The translations under genes and the position numbers were made by a program. A stretch of 64,000 bases of DNA from Bin87 sp034423595 (GTDB taxonomy: Bacteria > Chloroflexota > Dehalococcoidia > Lucifugimonadales > UBA3495): the NCBI GenBank assembly GCA_965207025.1, contig OZ242258.1:3968001-4032000 (forward strand). Direction: 5' to 3'. The stretch's first letter is position 1. Each line of letters begins with the position of its first letter. Under the pieces are notes generated by a model. It made no database searches and was not told the origin of the DNA. It saw nothing but the letters and a program-made list of their open reading frames with translations. Shown here one piece after another: positions 32,488 through 41,236 of the stretch.

Positions 32488-35034
32488 GTGGAGGCTAGGG
32501 CAGCGAGCATAACGAAAAAGGTTGACCGCGATAGCTCGGTATCGATAAGGCGGCGCATTCGGGATGCAATGGCGGCGGCCGGTATCGCCGAGGCGTATAA
32601 CGAACGAACCGGCGAGCTGACCGACAACGCCCGGGTGGTGCTGCAACGCCGCTACCTTTCCAAGGACCGGGAAGGTAATGTGCTGGAGGATCCGGACGGG
32701 ATGTTCCGGAGGGTTGCGCACAACCTTTCCCAGTCGGACCTGGAGTATGGCGCGACGGAGGCCGAGCGGCAGGCGACCGAAGACGCCTTTTGCCAGGTGA
32801 TGCGTCGCTTGGAATTTCTGCCCAACTCGCCGACCCTGATGAACGCGGGAAGGGAGTTGCAGCAGTTATCGGCCTGTTTCGTGTTGCCCGTTGAGGACTC
32901 GCTGGACTCGATATTCACCAAGGTGAAGCAGACCGCGCTGATTCACAAGAGCGGCGGCGGCACCGGGTTCGCGTTTTCCAGGCTGCGGCCCGAGGGGGAT
33001 GTGGTTGGATCCACCGGAGGCGTGGCGTCCGGGCCGGTGAGCTTCATCAACGCCTTTGACGCCGCCACGGACGTGGTGAAGCAGGGCGGCACGCGTCGGG
33101 GCGCGAACATGGGTATCTTGCACGTTACCCATCCCGACATCCTCTCATTCATCACGTCAAAAGAGGACGGACAGCACCTGAGCAACTTCAACATCTCGGT
33201 GGCGGTTACCGAAGACTTCATGCGGCGAGTGGAACACGACCAGGCGTACGACCTGGTGAATCCGCGCACGGGCCAGATCACCGGCCAACTCAACGCCCGG
33301 GAGGTGTTTGAGCGGATGACGGAGCTGGCCTGGCGTACAGGTGACCCCGGAATCGTGTTCCTGGACCGGATCAACCGGGACAACCCGAACCCTCAGCTGG
33401 GGGATATAGAGAGCACGAATCCGTGCGGCGAACAGCCGCTGCTGCCGTATGAGTCGTGCAACCTGGGCTCGCTGAATCTGGCGCGGATGGTGCGGTACGA
33501 CGGCGATGACGTTGCCATTGACTGGCCGCGGATGTCGGAAGTGATCGGCACGGCGGTCCACATGCTGGACAGCGTCATTGACATGAACGACTACCCCATT
33601 GATGAGATCGCCGACATGAGCCGCAAGACGCGGCGCATCGGCCTAGGCGTGATGGGCTGGTCGGACCTGCTGATCCAAATGGGGGTTCGCTATGACAGCG
33701 ACGAGGCCCTGGAACTGGCCGAACGGGTGATGGAGTTCATCCAGCGGGAGACCTACCGGGCATCAGAAGAATTGTCGGAGGAACGCGGGACGTTCCCGGA
33801 GTGGGAGCGAAGCGCGTACAACCGTGGAGAGAATCCGCAGCGGATGCGGAATTCGGCTCCGGTAACCATTGCACCGACGGGGACCATCAGCATTATTGCC
33901 GGCGCGTCCAGCGGTATTGAGCCGTTGTTCGCCCTGTCTTTCGTGCGGAACGTGATGGACCGCACGCGGCTGGTGGAGGGCAACAACTACTTTGAAGCGG
34001 TGGCCCGCAACGAGGGGTTCTACTCCGAAGAATTGATGGAGCAACTGGCTGCCGTGGGGTCTTTGGAGGATCTGGATGTGCCGGGTTGGGTGAAGGAAGT
34101 CTTCCGGGTGTCGCACGACATTGATCCCCGCTGGCACGTAAAGATGCAGGGCGCGTTCCAGAAGTACACGGACAACGCGGTTTCCAAGACGATCAACTTC
34201 CCCCACGACGCAACGTTGTCGGACGTGGCGGAGGCGTACCAGTCGGCGTATGCGCTGGGCTGCAAGGGCATCACCGTCTATCGGGACGGCAGCAAGGCCG
34301 AGCAGGTGCTGAGTACGGGCACAGCGGATGCCGCGTCCACTGACGGCGCGGTTGGGGACGGCACGCCAACAGCCGTAGTTGAGATTGAGGTGCCCGGGCC
34401 ACGGGTTCCGCGGGAACGTCCCCGGCAGATCCATGGGATTACGGAACGGGTCCGAACGGGCCACGGGAACATGTACGTCACCGTGAACATGGACGGCGAC
34501 AACCGTCCATTTGAGGTGTTCGGCACCATGGGCAAGGCTGGCGGCTGCGACGCCGCGCTGCTGGAGGCAGTATCGCGTCTGGTGTCCCTGGCGCTGCGAG
34601 CCGGCATCGACACCAGCGAGGTTACCCGGCAATTGCGAGGAATAACCTGCTGCCCGGCGTGGGACGACGGGACGCTGGTGCGCTCGGGTCCGGACGCGGT
34701 GGCGATAGTGCTGGACAAGCTCACAGAGGGAATGGCCGGCGAATCCGGCGTGCCGGATGGGGTACAGCTTACGCTGCCCACCGGGTTCCCCGGCTATGGC
34801 GGGGACGGGCCCGACGTGCGGTCGTTCCTGCCCCCCGGAGCCATCGTAGGAGGGTCCGGCAACAGAGCTGCCGAAACGGGGAACGGGAACGGCCATGGAA
34901 ACGGCAACGGATACACCATTCCGGTAGCGGCTGCAGTTGGCTACTCCCAACGATGCCCGGAGTGCAACGGCGCCGTAGTGAACCAGGAGGGCTGTTCAAC
35001 CTGCTACTCGTGCGGGTGGAACAAGTGCGAGTGA
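32488..35034 (+). CDS. nrdJ: Adenosylcobalamin-dependent ribonucleotide reductase (class II)
   Basis: An 848-residue enzyme. FLPNSPTLMNAGRELQQLSACFVLPVEDS, HKSGGGTGFAFSRLRP, GGTRRGANMGIL, STNPCGEQPLLPYESCNLGSLNLARM and APTGTISIIAGASSGIEPLF are typical of class II reductases. The TSCPD domain (HGNMYVTVNMDG...GITCCPAW) comes after residue 660, then an Asn/Gly-rich linker and a C-terminal zinc-type motif CPECNG...CYSCGWNKC. It makes deoxyribonucleotides using B12. The start GTG 32488 has AGGGAGG six bases upstream; the in-frame ATG at 32425 has none. Confidence 0.96.
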   Translation: MEARAASITKKVDRDSSVSIRRRIRDAMAAAGIAEAYNERTGELTDNARVVLQRRYLSKDREGNVLEDPDGMFRRVAHNLSQSDLEYGATEAERQATEDAFCQVMRRLEFLPNSPTLMNAGRELQQLSACFVLPVEDSLDSIFTKVKQTALIHKSGGGTGFAFSRLRPEGDVVGSTGGVASGPVSFINAFDAATDVVKQGGTRRGANMGILHVTHPDILSFITSKEDGQHLSNFNISVAVTEDFMRRVEHDQAYDLVNPRTGQITGQLNAREVFERMTELAWRTGDPGIVFLDRINRDNPNPQLGDIESTNPCGEQPLLPYESCNLGSLNLARMVRYDGDDVAIDWPRMSEVIGTAVHMLDSVIDMNDYPIDEIADMSRKTRRIGLGVMGWSDLLIQMGVRYDSDEALELAERVMEFIQRETYRASEELSEERGTFPEWERSAYNRGENPQRMRNSAPVTIAPTGTISIIAGASSGIEPLFALSFVRNVMDRTRLVEGNNYFEAVARNEGFYSEELMEQLAAVGSLEDLDVPGWVKEVFRVSHDIDPRWHVKMQGAFQKYTDNAVSKTINFPHDATLSDVAEAYQSAYALGCKGITVYRDGSKAEQVLSTGTADAASTDGAVGDGTPTAVVEIEVPGPRVPRERPRQIHGITERVRTGHGNMYVTVNMDGDNRPFEVFGTMGKAGGCDAALLEAVSRLVSLALRAGIDTSEVTRQLRGITCCPAWDDGTLVRSGPDAVAIVLDKLTEGMAGESGVPDGVQLTLPTGFPGYGGDGPDVRSFLPPGAIVGGSGNRAAETGNGNGHGNGNGYTIPVAAAVGYSQRCPECNGAVVNQEGCSTCYSCGWNKCE

Positions 35035-35151
35035 ACGCCGAGGGGCAATGGCGAGCGTTTATCGTTGTCCGTTTCGACGATTTTTCGTTGACGGAAATTC
35101 GGCAAGCGGGATACACTGATGCAAGAAAGGCAGGGGAGACGGAGGCGTATT

Positions 35152-35307
35152 ATGACTCCAAAGACGAAAATTCCGCTATCTAAAATCCTCACTCCAGAAG
35201 AGATGCGCGAACGGGAAAGATTGGAGAAAGAAGCTTACGAAGCGGCTATGGAAGTCAAACACATTATGATCGAGCGCGGGATGCCGTTTGATGAGAGCAT
35301 CAAATGA
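35152..35307 (+). CDS. Small hypothetical protein
   Basis: 51 residues, highly charged helical (LTPEEMRERERLEKEAYEAAM). ATG 35152 follows GGAGGCGTATT. The end overlaps the next gene by 17 bases. The helical, acidic character and the small two-gene layout suggest a toxin-antitoxin-like pair, but no family is recognised. Confidence 0.45.
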   Translation: MTPKTKIPLSKILTPEEMRERERLEKEAYEAAMEVKHIMIERGMPFDESIK

Positions 35308-35548
35308 TGATGCGATAGACGAAGTTATTAGAGCGCAGCAACTTTGCGAATCGCTGGCAGTGAGATACACTGCCGACTTGGCGGTTTTTGATGGCGAAAA
35401 CGGCAGTAGCATGGCTCCACAGTTCCACCGCGAGGTGCTGGAGCCGGTTCAGCGTGAGGAGTACCGGAGCGCTATCGTCGGGTTGGGAAAGTTCACAGCC
35501 GATTTCCTGAATGATGCCCGTTGCCGCGTATGGACTTCACAGGTCTAA
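35291..35548 (+). CDS. Small hypothetical protein overlapping the previous gene
   Basis: 85 residues from ATG 35291, in another frame than the preceding 51-residue gene and overlapping it by 17 bases. Contents: RASNDDAIDEVIRAQQLCESLAVRYTADLAVF then FHREVLEPVQREEYRSAIVGLG. Helical; no known domain. The overlap suggests translational coupling. Confidence 0.45.
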   Translation: MRASNDDAIDEVIRAQQLCESLAVRYTADLAVFDGENGSSMAPQFHREVLEPVQREEYRSAIVGLGKFTADFLNDARCRVWTSQV

Positions 35549-35672
35549 CCTCGGTATTGCTTCCTGTGCTGTTGGTTTTGGATAACGCACAGCAGAACGG
35601 ATTAGGCGCAGCAGAGTGATTACCCGCTCCACCGAGTTAGGAACTGCTTTTCAACTGAGAGAGAGGCGCATC

Positions 35673-36716
35673 ATGGCAGATGGAAACGGCGCCGGAATTA
35701 CCCGTCCGGCTATTGCGATCACGATGGGGGATCCCTGTGGGATCGGGCCGGAGGTGGTGGTCAAGGCATTGGCCGACCCGCGGGTTTACGCATCCTGCCG
35801 GCCGGTGGTGATCGGCAACGTGTACGCCATGAAGCAGGCGGCTGACATGACCGGGTTGCCACTGGGAATCAACCACACGGACGATCCGACATCGGCGGGT
35901 GAGGATCCTACGAAGATCGACGTGGTGGACATCGGGAACCTGAACGTTGAGGACATCACGGTTGGAGAAATCAGTGTGCCGTGCGGGAAGGCGGCGATGG
36001 AGTGGGTGAGCAAAGCGGGCCAGCTGGCCATGGCCGGCGTGGTGGACGGGCTGGCGACGGCGCCGCTGAACAAGGAAGCGGCGGCGATGGCGGGCTACGA
36101 AGCCATCGGGCACATGGAATTGCTCCAAGAACTGTCAGGCGCGAAGACCGTGGCTACCATGCTGATGGCGAAAAACCTGCGGGTGGTGCATCTAACCACG
36201 CATCGTTCGCTGAAGGTGGCGTGCGACTACGTGAAAAAGGACCGGATACTGGACTATCTGCGACTGACGGTCGACAATTTCCGCAGGTGGGGATTCGCAA
36301 ATCCCCGCATCGGCGTGGCGGCGCTGAATCCGCACGGGAGCGACGGCGGGCTGCTGGGCAACGAGGAGGCGGATGAAATCGCGCCGGCGGTGCAGCAGGC
36401 TCAGTCTGAGGGGATCAACGCCATCGGGCCGGTGCCGGCGGACATCATCTTCCATCAGGCGATCCAGGGGCGGTACGATGTTACGCTGTGCATGTATCAC
36501 GACCAGGGGCATATTCCGGTGAAGGTGTACGGTTTCGAGGAGAGCATCACCGCCAACCTGGGACTGCCGTTCATCCGCACGTCGGTGGACCACGGGACGG
36601 CGTTTGACATCGCCGGCAAGAACCTGGCAGACCATACGTCGATGGTGGAATCGATACGGATGGCGGTGGCGTTTGCCCGGGGCGATGGACTGGCGGACGG
36701 TTGGGGCGAGGAATAA
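35673..36716 (+). CDS. pdxA: 4-hydroxythreonine-4-phosphate dehydrogenase family (PdxA)
   Basis: A 347-residue member of the PdxA family. AIAITMGDPCGIGPEVVVKAL, ATAPLNKEAAAMAG, GHMELLQELSG, LRVVHLTTHRSLKVACDYV, GVAALNPHGSDGG and YHDQGHIPVKVYGF are conserved; the metal-binding His are in HLTTHR and YHDQGH. PdxA makes the B6 precursor; PdxA2 relatives act on four-carbon acid phosphates, and which applies is not certain. ATG 35673 follows GAGAGAGG. It is followed after four bases by the next gene. Confidence 0.85.
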   Translation: MADGNGAGITRPAIAITMGDPCGIGPEVVVKALADPRVYASCRPVVIGNVYAMKQAADMTGLPLGINHTDDPTSAGEDPTKIDVVDIGNLNVEDITVGEISVPCGKAAMEWVSKAGQLAMAGVVDGLATAPLNKEAAAMAGYEAIGHMELLQELSGAKTVATMLMAKNLRVVHLTTHRSLKVACDYVKKDRILDYLRLTVDNFRRWGFANPRIGVAALNPHGSDGGLLGNEEADEIAPAVQQAQSEGINAIGPVPADIIFHQAIQGRYDVTLCMYHDQGHIPVKVYGFEESITANLGLPFIRTSVDHGTAFDIAGKNLADHTSMVESIRMAVAFARGDGLADGWGEE

Positions 36717-36720
36717 CGCC

Positions 36721-37260
36721 ATGACTACCGTTCCAGATTTGCCTGCCCACGGCACCCAGAGCGTCACCGACCGCCTCCAGATCAGTCGGATAATGATCAT
36801 CCAAGCCCGTGAGGAATTGATTGACGGCAGCCGTTTACAGGCCGGGGAAAAGGCTTGGGGCGCCGTGGTGCAGCCGATGAAAGCAATCGCACAGCAACGC
36901 GGCTGGAAGCACGAGTCACATCAAGACATTCACTCTGTGATGAGCCAGATCGCACTGGAATACGGCTTCGACGGTGAACAGATATGGGCCCTTTCGTTGG
37001 CTTATTTTGTCGGCCACGAGAACTTTTACGAAAATTTCCGCAGCCCTGAAGAACTATCGGATATGATGGACCGAGTTGAGGAGATACTGCCGGCGTTGAT
37101 CGACGTAACGGCCATGCCGCCGCGCTCGTTCACCATCACCAGCAATACGCAGATGCGACGGTTGCGCAGGCTGACCGGCAACGATGACTTGCAGATTGGA
37201 GACACGTCTGACGTAGGATTTTCGCTGCGGAACGGCCTGACCGACGGGGGAGAGGAATAG
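36721..37260 (+). CDS. HEPN-like hypothetical protein
   Basis: A 179-residue protein. IMIIQAREELIDGSRLQAGEKAWGAVVQPMKAIAQQRGW resembles HEPN/PaREP1-type helices; the C-terminal half contains DMMDRVEEILPALIDVT. It starts four bases after pdxA and ends four bases before proC, so it is coexpressed with both. The function is unknown. Confidence 0.5.
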   Translation: MTTVPDLPAHGTQSVTDRLQISRIMIIQAREELIDGSRLQAGEKAWGAVVQPMKAIAQQRGWKHESHQDIHSVMSQIALEYGFDGEQIWALSLAYFVGHENFYENFRSPEELSDMMDRVEEILPALIDVTAMPPRSFTITSNTQMRRLRRLTGNDDLQIGDTSDVGFSLRNGLTDGGEE

Positions 37261-37264
37261 CACG

Positions 37265-38068
37265 ATGAACATCGGCTTTATCGGCGGCGGAATCATGGCC
37301 GAGGCGATCCTCGGCGGGATGCTGGAAGGCGGGGTTGCCGCTGCCGGGGACGTGATGATCGGCGAGCCGGTGCCGGCGCGACGCGACTACCTGGCCGAGC
37401 GGTACGGCGTGGGCGTTTCGGACGCCAACGCGCCGGTGGTTGACGGTTCGGATCTGGTGGTTATGGCGGTGAAGCCGCAAGATTTGCCCAAGGTATATTC
37501 CGACATCGGCGGCGGGTTCAGCGACGGCCAGTCGATTATGTCCATCGTGGCCGGCGCCAAAATGAAATCCCTGTCGGACGGAATGCGGCACAATGGCATC
37601 ATAAGGGTCATGCCCAACACCCCGGCGCAGATCGGCGAGGGAATGACGATGTGGACCTGTGCGTCCTCGGTAAGCAAGGCGCACCGGGACACGACGGCGG
37701 CGATTCTGTCCACCATTGGCGACGAGATCTACGTTGACGACGAGAAATACCTGGACATGGCGACGGCATTGAGCGCCAGTGGGCCAGCGTATGTCTTCAT
37801 GATCCTGGAGGCGCTGATCGACGCGGGGGTGTACGTGGGATTGCCGCGGGACGTGGCCCGACGCCTGGCTCTGCAAACCGTGAAGGGCAGCACCGAGCTG
37901 GTCGCGCAAACGGGACACCACCCGGCCGAGCTGAAAGATATGGTGACGTCGCCAGGCGGAACTACGGCAGAGGGCTTGCAGGCGTTGGAGCGCGCCGGAG
38001 TGCCGGCGGCAGTTGTGGACGCCGTGAACGCCGCCTACCTGAAATCAATCAGGCTGGGGCAAGACTAG
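37265..38068 (+). CDS. proC: Pyrroline-5-carboxylate reductase
   Basis: A 267-residue enzyme. MNIGFIGGGIMAEAILGGML is the NAD(P) fold; VMAVKPQDLPKVY, GIIRVMPNTPAQIGEGMT, LSASGPAYVFMILEALIDAGVYVGLPRDVA and LKDMVTSPGGTTAEGLQALE are family signatures. It makes proline from P5C. It is downstream of pdxA and a HEPN-like gene and upstream of yggT, as proC-yggT is in many bacteria. Confidence 0.95.
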   Translation: MNIGFIGGGIMAEAILGGMLEGGVAAAGDVMIGEPVPARRDYLAERYGVGVSDANAPVVDGSDLVVMAVKPQDLPKVYSDIGGGFSDGQSIMSIVAGAKMKSLSDGMRHNGIIRVMPNTPAQIGEGMTMWTCASSVSKAHRDTTAAILSTIGDEIYVDDEKYLDMATALSASGPAYVFMILEALIDAGVYVGLPRDVARRLALQTVKGSTELVAQTGHHPAELKDMVTSPGGTTAEGLQALERAGVPAAVVDAVNAAYLKSIRLGQD

Positions 38069-38082
38069 ACTGTATTGAGGTT

Positions 38083-38109
38083 CTGGATTCCGGCTTTCGC
38101 CGGAATGAC
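38083..38109. repeat. Family A palindrome
   Basis: CTGGATTCCGGCTTTCG/CCGGAATGAC, between proC and yggT. Confidence 0.8.
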
Positions 38110-38153
38110 GGACAGATTCTGGCCGGAATAACGAAAAAATTTGAAGCTAGGTC

Positions 38154-38426
38154 ATGCTGCAACTCATCAGCCTAATCATTACGTTATGCTACCTGCTGCT
38201 GCTGGCGCGGATCATTCTGGGGTTCGTGGTGCAGTACATGTCCATGCAGGGGAGCGGCGCCCCCGAAACCCTCGTGAAGGTGTACGAGGTGGTATTCAGC
38301 CTTACGGAGCCAGTATTGGGTCCTATACGGCGGATGCTGCCACAAACCGGAATGATCGATTTCAGCCCGCTGGTGGTGATGGTGATATTGGTGGTGATTC
38401 AATACGCGGTCCGGGCGTTGTTATGA
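38154..38426 (+). CDS. yggT: YggT family membrane protein
   Basis: A 90-residue protein with two hydrophobic segments: LISLIITLCYLLLLARIILGFVV (3-25) and LVVMVILVVIQYAVRAL (70-88). PETLVKVYEVVFSLTEPVLGPIRRMLPQTGMIDFSPLVV is the YggT core. The role is not well known; it may take part in osmotic or division processes. Co-occurrence with proC supports the call. Confidence 0.85.
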   Translation: MLQLISLIITLCYLLLLARIILGFVVQYMSMQGSGAPETLVKVYEVVFSLTEPVLGPIRRMLPQTGMIDFSPLVVMVILVVIQYAVRALL

Positions 38427-38435
38427 GGTTTTGAA

Positions 38436-38476
38436 CCTCACCCTCACCCCAGCCCTCTCCCATCAAGGGAGAGGAG
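38436..38476. repeat. Family B repeat
   Basis: ACCTCACCCTCACCCC, CCCTCTCC and AAGGGAGAGG. It lies after yggT. Confidence 0.65.
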
Positions 38477-38514
38477 GCAACTAGAAGTCATTTACCCTTG
38501 TCAGAGAGGGGACT

Positions 38515-39165
38515 TTGGAAAGGCACCGCCAGAAACGACGGCCTCCCGGGAAATTCTGGACGGCCGGCGGGCTGCGTCCTAAAGACCTGCCTTTCCTTAG
38601 ATCGATTTACGTTGACGGATTGCCGACGCGAGTGGAATCGCCGAGCTTGGTGGTGTTATGCGGGCTACCGGGCACGGGTAAATCCCACTTCGCCAGGGAG
38701 CTTACGGAGCGGGCGCCGTTAGTCTGGCTGAGCAGCGACCGCACGCGGAAGCTATTGGTGGCGTGTCCGCAGTACAGCCGACGGGAGCATCGCCGGGTTT
38801 TCGCGGCCATGCACGTGCTGACGCGAGGGTATTTGCGGGACGGATATTCCGTGGTTTTCGACGCCACCAACCTGAACGAAGGGGTGCGCGCTCCTCTGTA
38901 TGCGGTAGCGGATGCCGTTGGAGTGGACCCGCTGATTATCCGATTTACGGCGAATCGGAACCTGATCCGGGAGCGCATGGACGAACGGGCTGCGGGTGTT
39001 GCCGACACCGCTCTGAGCGATGCCGGTTGGGAAGTGTATTCCCGGATGGCGGTGGCCGATCTGCCGGTGCCGCGTCCGCACATCCTGGTGCGGGGGCCGG
39101 AGGATATGGAGGCGGCGCTGAGGGAGACGTTGTGGTGGTGTTGTCGGAATCAGCAACCATCTTGA
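38515..39165 (+). CDS. P-loop kinase (AAA_33 / polynucleotide-kinase-like)
   Basis: A 216-residue protein. Walker A is LVVLCGLPGTGKSHFARELT near residue 50, followed by SSDRTRK (like polynucleotide or zeta-toxin kinases), and GYSVVFDATNLNEGVR near 115 and LIIRFTANRNLIRERMDERA near 140. It is likely to phosphorylate a small molecule or nucleic acid end. The start is TTG 38515 behind AGAGAGGGGAC. It lies beside the remnants at 39177-39594. Confidence 0.7.
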   Translation: MERHRQKRRPPGKFWTAGGLRPKDLPFLRSIYVDGLPTRVESPSLVVLCGLPGTGKSHFARELTERAPLVWLSSDRTRKLLVACPQYSRREHRRVFAAMHVLTRGYLRDGYSVVFDATNLNEGVRAPLYAVADAVGVDPLIIRFTANRNLIRERMDERAAGVADTALSDAGWEVYSRMAVADLPVPRPHILVRGPEDMEAALRETLWWCCRNQQPS

Positions 39166-39176
39166 AGGTCAAGGGC

Positions 39177-39400
39177 CTAGGCGGCGATTTCCTGGACGTT
39201 GACGTTGCCTAATTCGGGCAGTTCGGCGACTAGGGTGGTAGCGAGCACGGCCCCACCCCGGTAGCCTTGATCCGCTTGGTTGTCAAATGGGAAGCCGTTT
39301 TTACGTCGATAAGTGGACTTGATGGCAATACGGTCTCCAGGCTGTATTGAGCCGACAACATTCCTGATGGCAGAGCACAAGGTTCCGATTTTGAGATCAC
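39177..39400 (-). pseudogene. Fragment of an McrB-like AAA protein
   Basis: Minus-strand codons give SIQPGDRIAIKSTYRRKNGFPFDNQA, which matches the N-terminal wedge of McrB-like ATPases (IKSTYTRK-x-LPFDN). After a frame change KRIKATGVG continues the same pattern, and the rest is missing. The remnant is a piece of a restriction or defence ATPase of which only about 70 residues remain. It directly follows the HicB-like remnant. Confidence 0.45.
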
Positions 39401-39408
39401 GTCCGCCC

Positions 39409-39578
39409 CTAGTCTTCGTAGATTTCCACCACCGCCGCAAAGGCATCCTCCGCGTTGGCCAGGCATCCGGGATGGTATCGCCCTCGGTGATCGGTTCCGG
39501 GAGCAGGGGATACGTAACGGAGTAACCGCCTTCGGGCTGCGGCTGCAGTACCAAAGGTATCCTTGCAATCATTGTCAA
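39409..39578 (-). pseudogene. HicB-family antitoxin remnant, frameshifted
   Basis: From ATG 39578 the minus strand encodes MIARIPLVLQPQPEGGYSV then PLLPEPITEGDT, the HicB-fold start. The frame then goes wrong after IPDAWPT, while the next frame shows CLANAEDAFAAVVEIYED and a stop at 39409. One base change restores the usual ITEGDT...CLANAEDA order, so it is a decayed or mis-sequenced antitoxin. No HicA partner is present. Confidence 0.6.
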
Positions 39579-39632
39579 CTCCCGCCACTTCCATTCACAG
39601 AGAACATACAGAGTCGCCGGGTCAAAATCACA

Positions 39633-40172
39633 TCAGGCGGCAACGGTTTCCAGGGCGGCGGTCGCCAGGTTGCGCAAGTCGGGGCCATCAAGTTTGCGGC
39701 CTTGGACACCCATGAGGCGGAGCGGCCGGCCGCGCCTGGTGATGCGGATGCGGTCCAGGACGTCCTGCCAGGGGGCGAGGTAGTCGCAGGTGCCGTCGCC
39801 GTTGGGGTCGTCGCCGCCCTCAAGGCTTTCACCCGAGGGGAGCTGAACGGCCACGACGGAGGCGGGCTCGGCGGCGGGAGCCAGCATCATCACCGGCAGG
39901 TCGGATTCGGTGAGGCCAGTCTGATCCAAGAGGCTGCGCACGGTGGTTGAGACGCCGTGCATACCGAAGATGACGAGGTGGGCGAAGCTGGCGTCGCGCT
40001 GCTCGAACTCGGTGCGGAATCGTCGGAAAATTTCGTGGGAACCGGTGGCCTGCGGTTTGACCAGGAACAGGGCCATGGCCGGGAAATCGCCATCCACAAT
40101 GGAAACGCCCCGCAAGTCGTCGCGCCAGCGCAGCATCTTATCGTGGTCGTGCTTGTCGTAGTGGTGGGACAT
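39633..40172 (-). CDS. Hypothetical protein, lineage-specific
   Basis: A 179-residue protein beginning MSHHYDKHDHDKMLRWRDDLRGV, with a His-rich N-terminus that may bind metal. The middle, FAHLVIFGMHGVSTTVRSLLDQTGL, looks like an alpha/beta sheet. No family recognised. It precedes a VOC gene on the same strand by six bases' distance from 40179, so the two are likely in one operon. Confidence 0.5.
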   Translation of the reverse strand: MSHHYDKHDHDKMLRWRDDLRGVSIVDGDFPAMALFLVKPQATGSHEIFRRFRTEFEQRDASFAHLVIFGMHGVSTTVRSLLDQTGLTESDLPVMMLAPAAEPASVVAVQLPSGESLEGGDDPNGDGTCDYLAPWQDVLDRIRITRRGRPLRLMGVQGRKLDGPDLRNLATAALETVAA

Positions 40173-40178
40173 GATCAG

Positions 40179-40646
40179 CTAACCTCCCTGGTGTGCTTCC
40201 AACAGTTTTTGCAGATCCAGTTTTTTCATGGGCAGCATCACCTCCATGACCTGGTTGGCGTTGGGGCCGTTCATCAGCCACGCCGGGAGATCGGTTGGTA
40301 TGATCTGCCACGTTACGCCGAAGCGGTCCTGGAGCCATCCGCACTGGATCTCGGTTCCGCCGTCAGTGAGATTTTCCCACAGGTGGTCGATCTCTTCCTG
40401 GGAATCGCAGGACACCATGAAAGAAATGGCATGGGTGAACTCGAAAGCCGGATGGCCGTCGAACGCGACGAACTGCACACCATCCAGCTCGAAAGCCACC
40501 GTGGAACTGCCGGCTGCCGGTCCGTCCCCGTAGGTTTGGCTGGACACGATGCGCGAGTTTTTGAAGATTGATACGTAGAACCCGGCGGCTTCGCGGGCGG
40601 TGCCGTCCAGCCAGAGGAAGGGGGTGATTTTCTGAAACTCGGCCAT
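40179..40646 (-). CDS. VOC family protein (PhnB/3-demethylubiquinone-methyltransferase-like)
   Basis: A 155-residue single-domain VOC protein. KITPFLWLDGTAREAAGFYVSIFKNSRIV, FELDGVQFVAFDGHPAFEFTHAISFMVSC, and EEIDHLWENLTDGGTEIQCGWLQDRFGVTWQIIP are characteristic of PhnB-like proteins. The function is unknown. The frame is open further upstream, but conserved sequence starts at ATG 40646. Confidence 0.8.
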   Translation of the reverse strand: MAEFQKITPFLWLDGTAREAAGFYVSIFKNSRIVSSQTYGDGPAAGSSTVAFELDGVQFVAFDGHPAFEFTHAISFMVSCDSQEEIDHLWENLTDGGTEIQCGWLQDRFGVTWQIIPTDLPAWLMNGPNANQVMEVMLPMKKLDLQKLLEAHQGG

Positions 40647-40671
40647 GGGATAACGTTGCCTCGAAAAGAGT

Positions 40672-41127
40672 CTATCCACCGGCGTCGAACTGGACGAGGA
40701 TGCCGTCGGGGTCGTACACGTAGAAGCTGCTGACCCTGCCCTCGGCGTTGGTCCACACGTCCATGGGGGCGGCCAGCGGAACGCCCTGGGCGGCCAGGTT
40801 TTCGGCCAGCGCTTTGGGGTCCGGCACCGAGAACGAGATGTGGCTGATGCCAACCTGGTCGAGTTTGATGGGCGTTCCGTCGGGGTCTTCACCGGGATGG
40901 CTGGTCATGGTGAGGGTGGGCTTTGCGCCGTCGGCGTAGGCGAGGCGGACCTGGCGCCGGGTCCGGCGGTTGTGGGCGTACACGTGGGGCAGGCCGCCGG
41001 TGGTGGTGTCCTGTATCACGTCGCTGACGATGGACATGCCGAGGGTGTCGCAGTAGAACTTGAGCGATACGTCGAGGTCTTTGACACAGATGGCGATGTG
41101 GGAAACGCCGGATGCTTTCATGGGCAT
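40672..41127 (-). CDS. VOC family protein (glyoxalase-type)
   Basis: A 151-residue VOC protein: SGVSHIAICVKDLDVSLKFYCDTLGM, then GISHISFSVPDPKALAENL and FYVYDPDGILVQFDAGG. His in HIAI and HISF and the C-terminal Asp/Gln-Phe fit metal-site positions. It is a close paralogue of the gene at 41237 (same SGVSHIA start and DPDGILVQFDAGG end), so a tandem duplication; the family A repeats at 41153-41179 and 41201-41227 lie between them. Confidence 0.82.
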   Translation of the reverse strand: MPMKASGVSHIAICVKDLDVSLKFYCDTLGMSIVSDVIQDTTTGGLPHVYAHNRRTRRQVRLAYADGAKPTLTMTSHPGEDPDGTPIKLDQVGISHISFSVPDPKALAENLAAQGVPLAAPMDVWTNAEGRVSSFYVYDPDGILVQFDAGG

Positions 41128-41152
41128 GAGTTTATTCCTTTTCCAACAAATC

Positions 41153-41179
41153 GTCACTCCCGCCCAAGCGGGAATCCAG
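41153..41179. repeat. Family A palindrome
   Basis: GTCACTCCCGCCCAAGCGGG then AATCCAG. One of two copies between tandem VOC paralogues. Confidence 0.75.
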
Positions 41180-41200
41180 AAAGTGTTTGCCTGCCGGAGA

Positions 41201-41227
41201 CAGGATTCCGGCGAAAGCCGGAATGGC
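41201..41227. repeat. Family A palindrome
   Basis: CAGGATTCCGGCGAAAGCCG then GAATGGC. The second copy between tandem VOC paralogues. Confidence 0.75.
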
Positions 41228-41236
41228 GCATTAACG

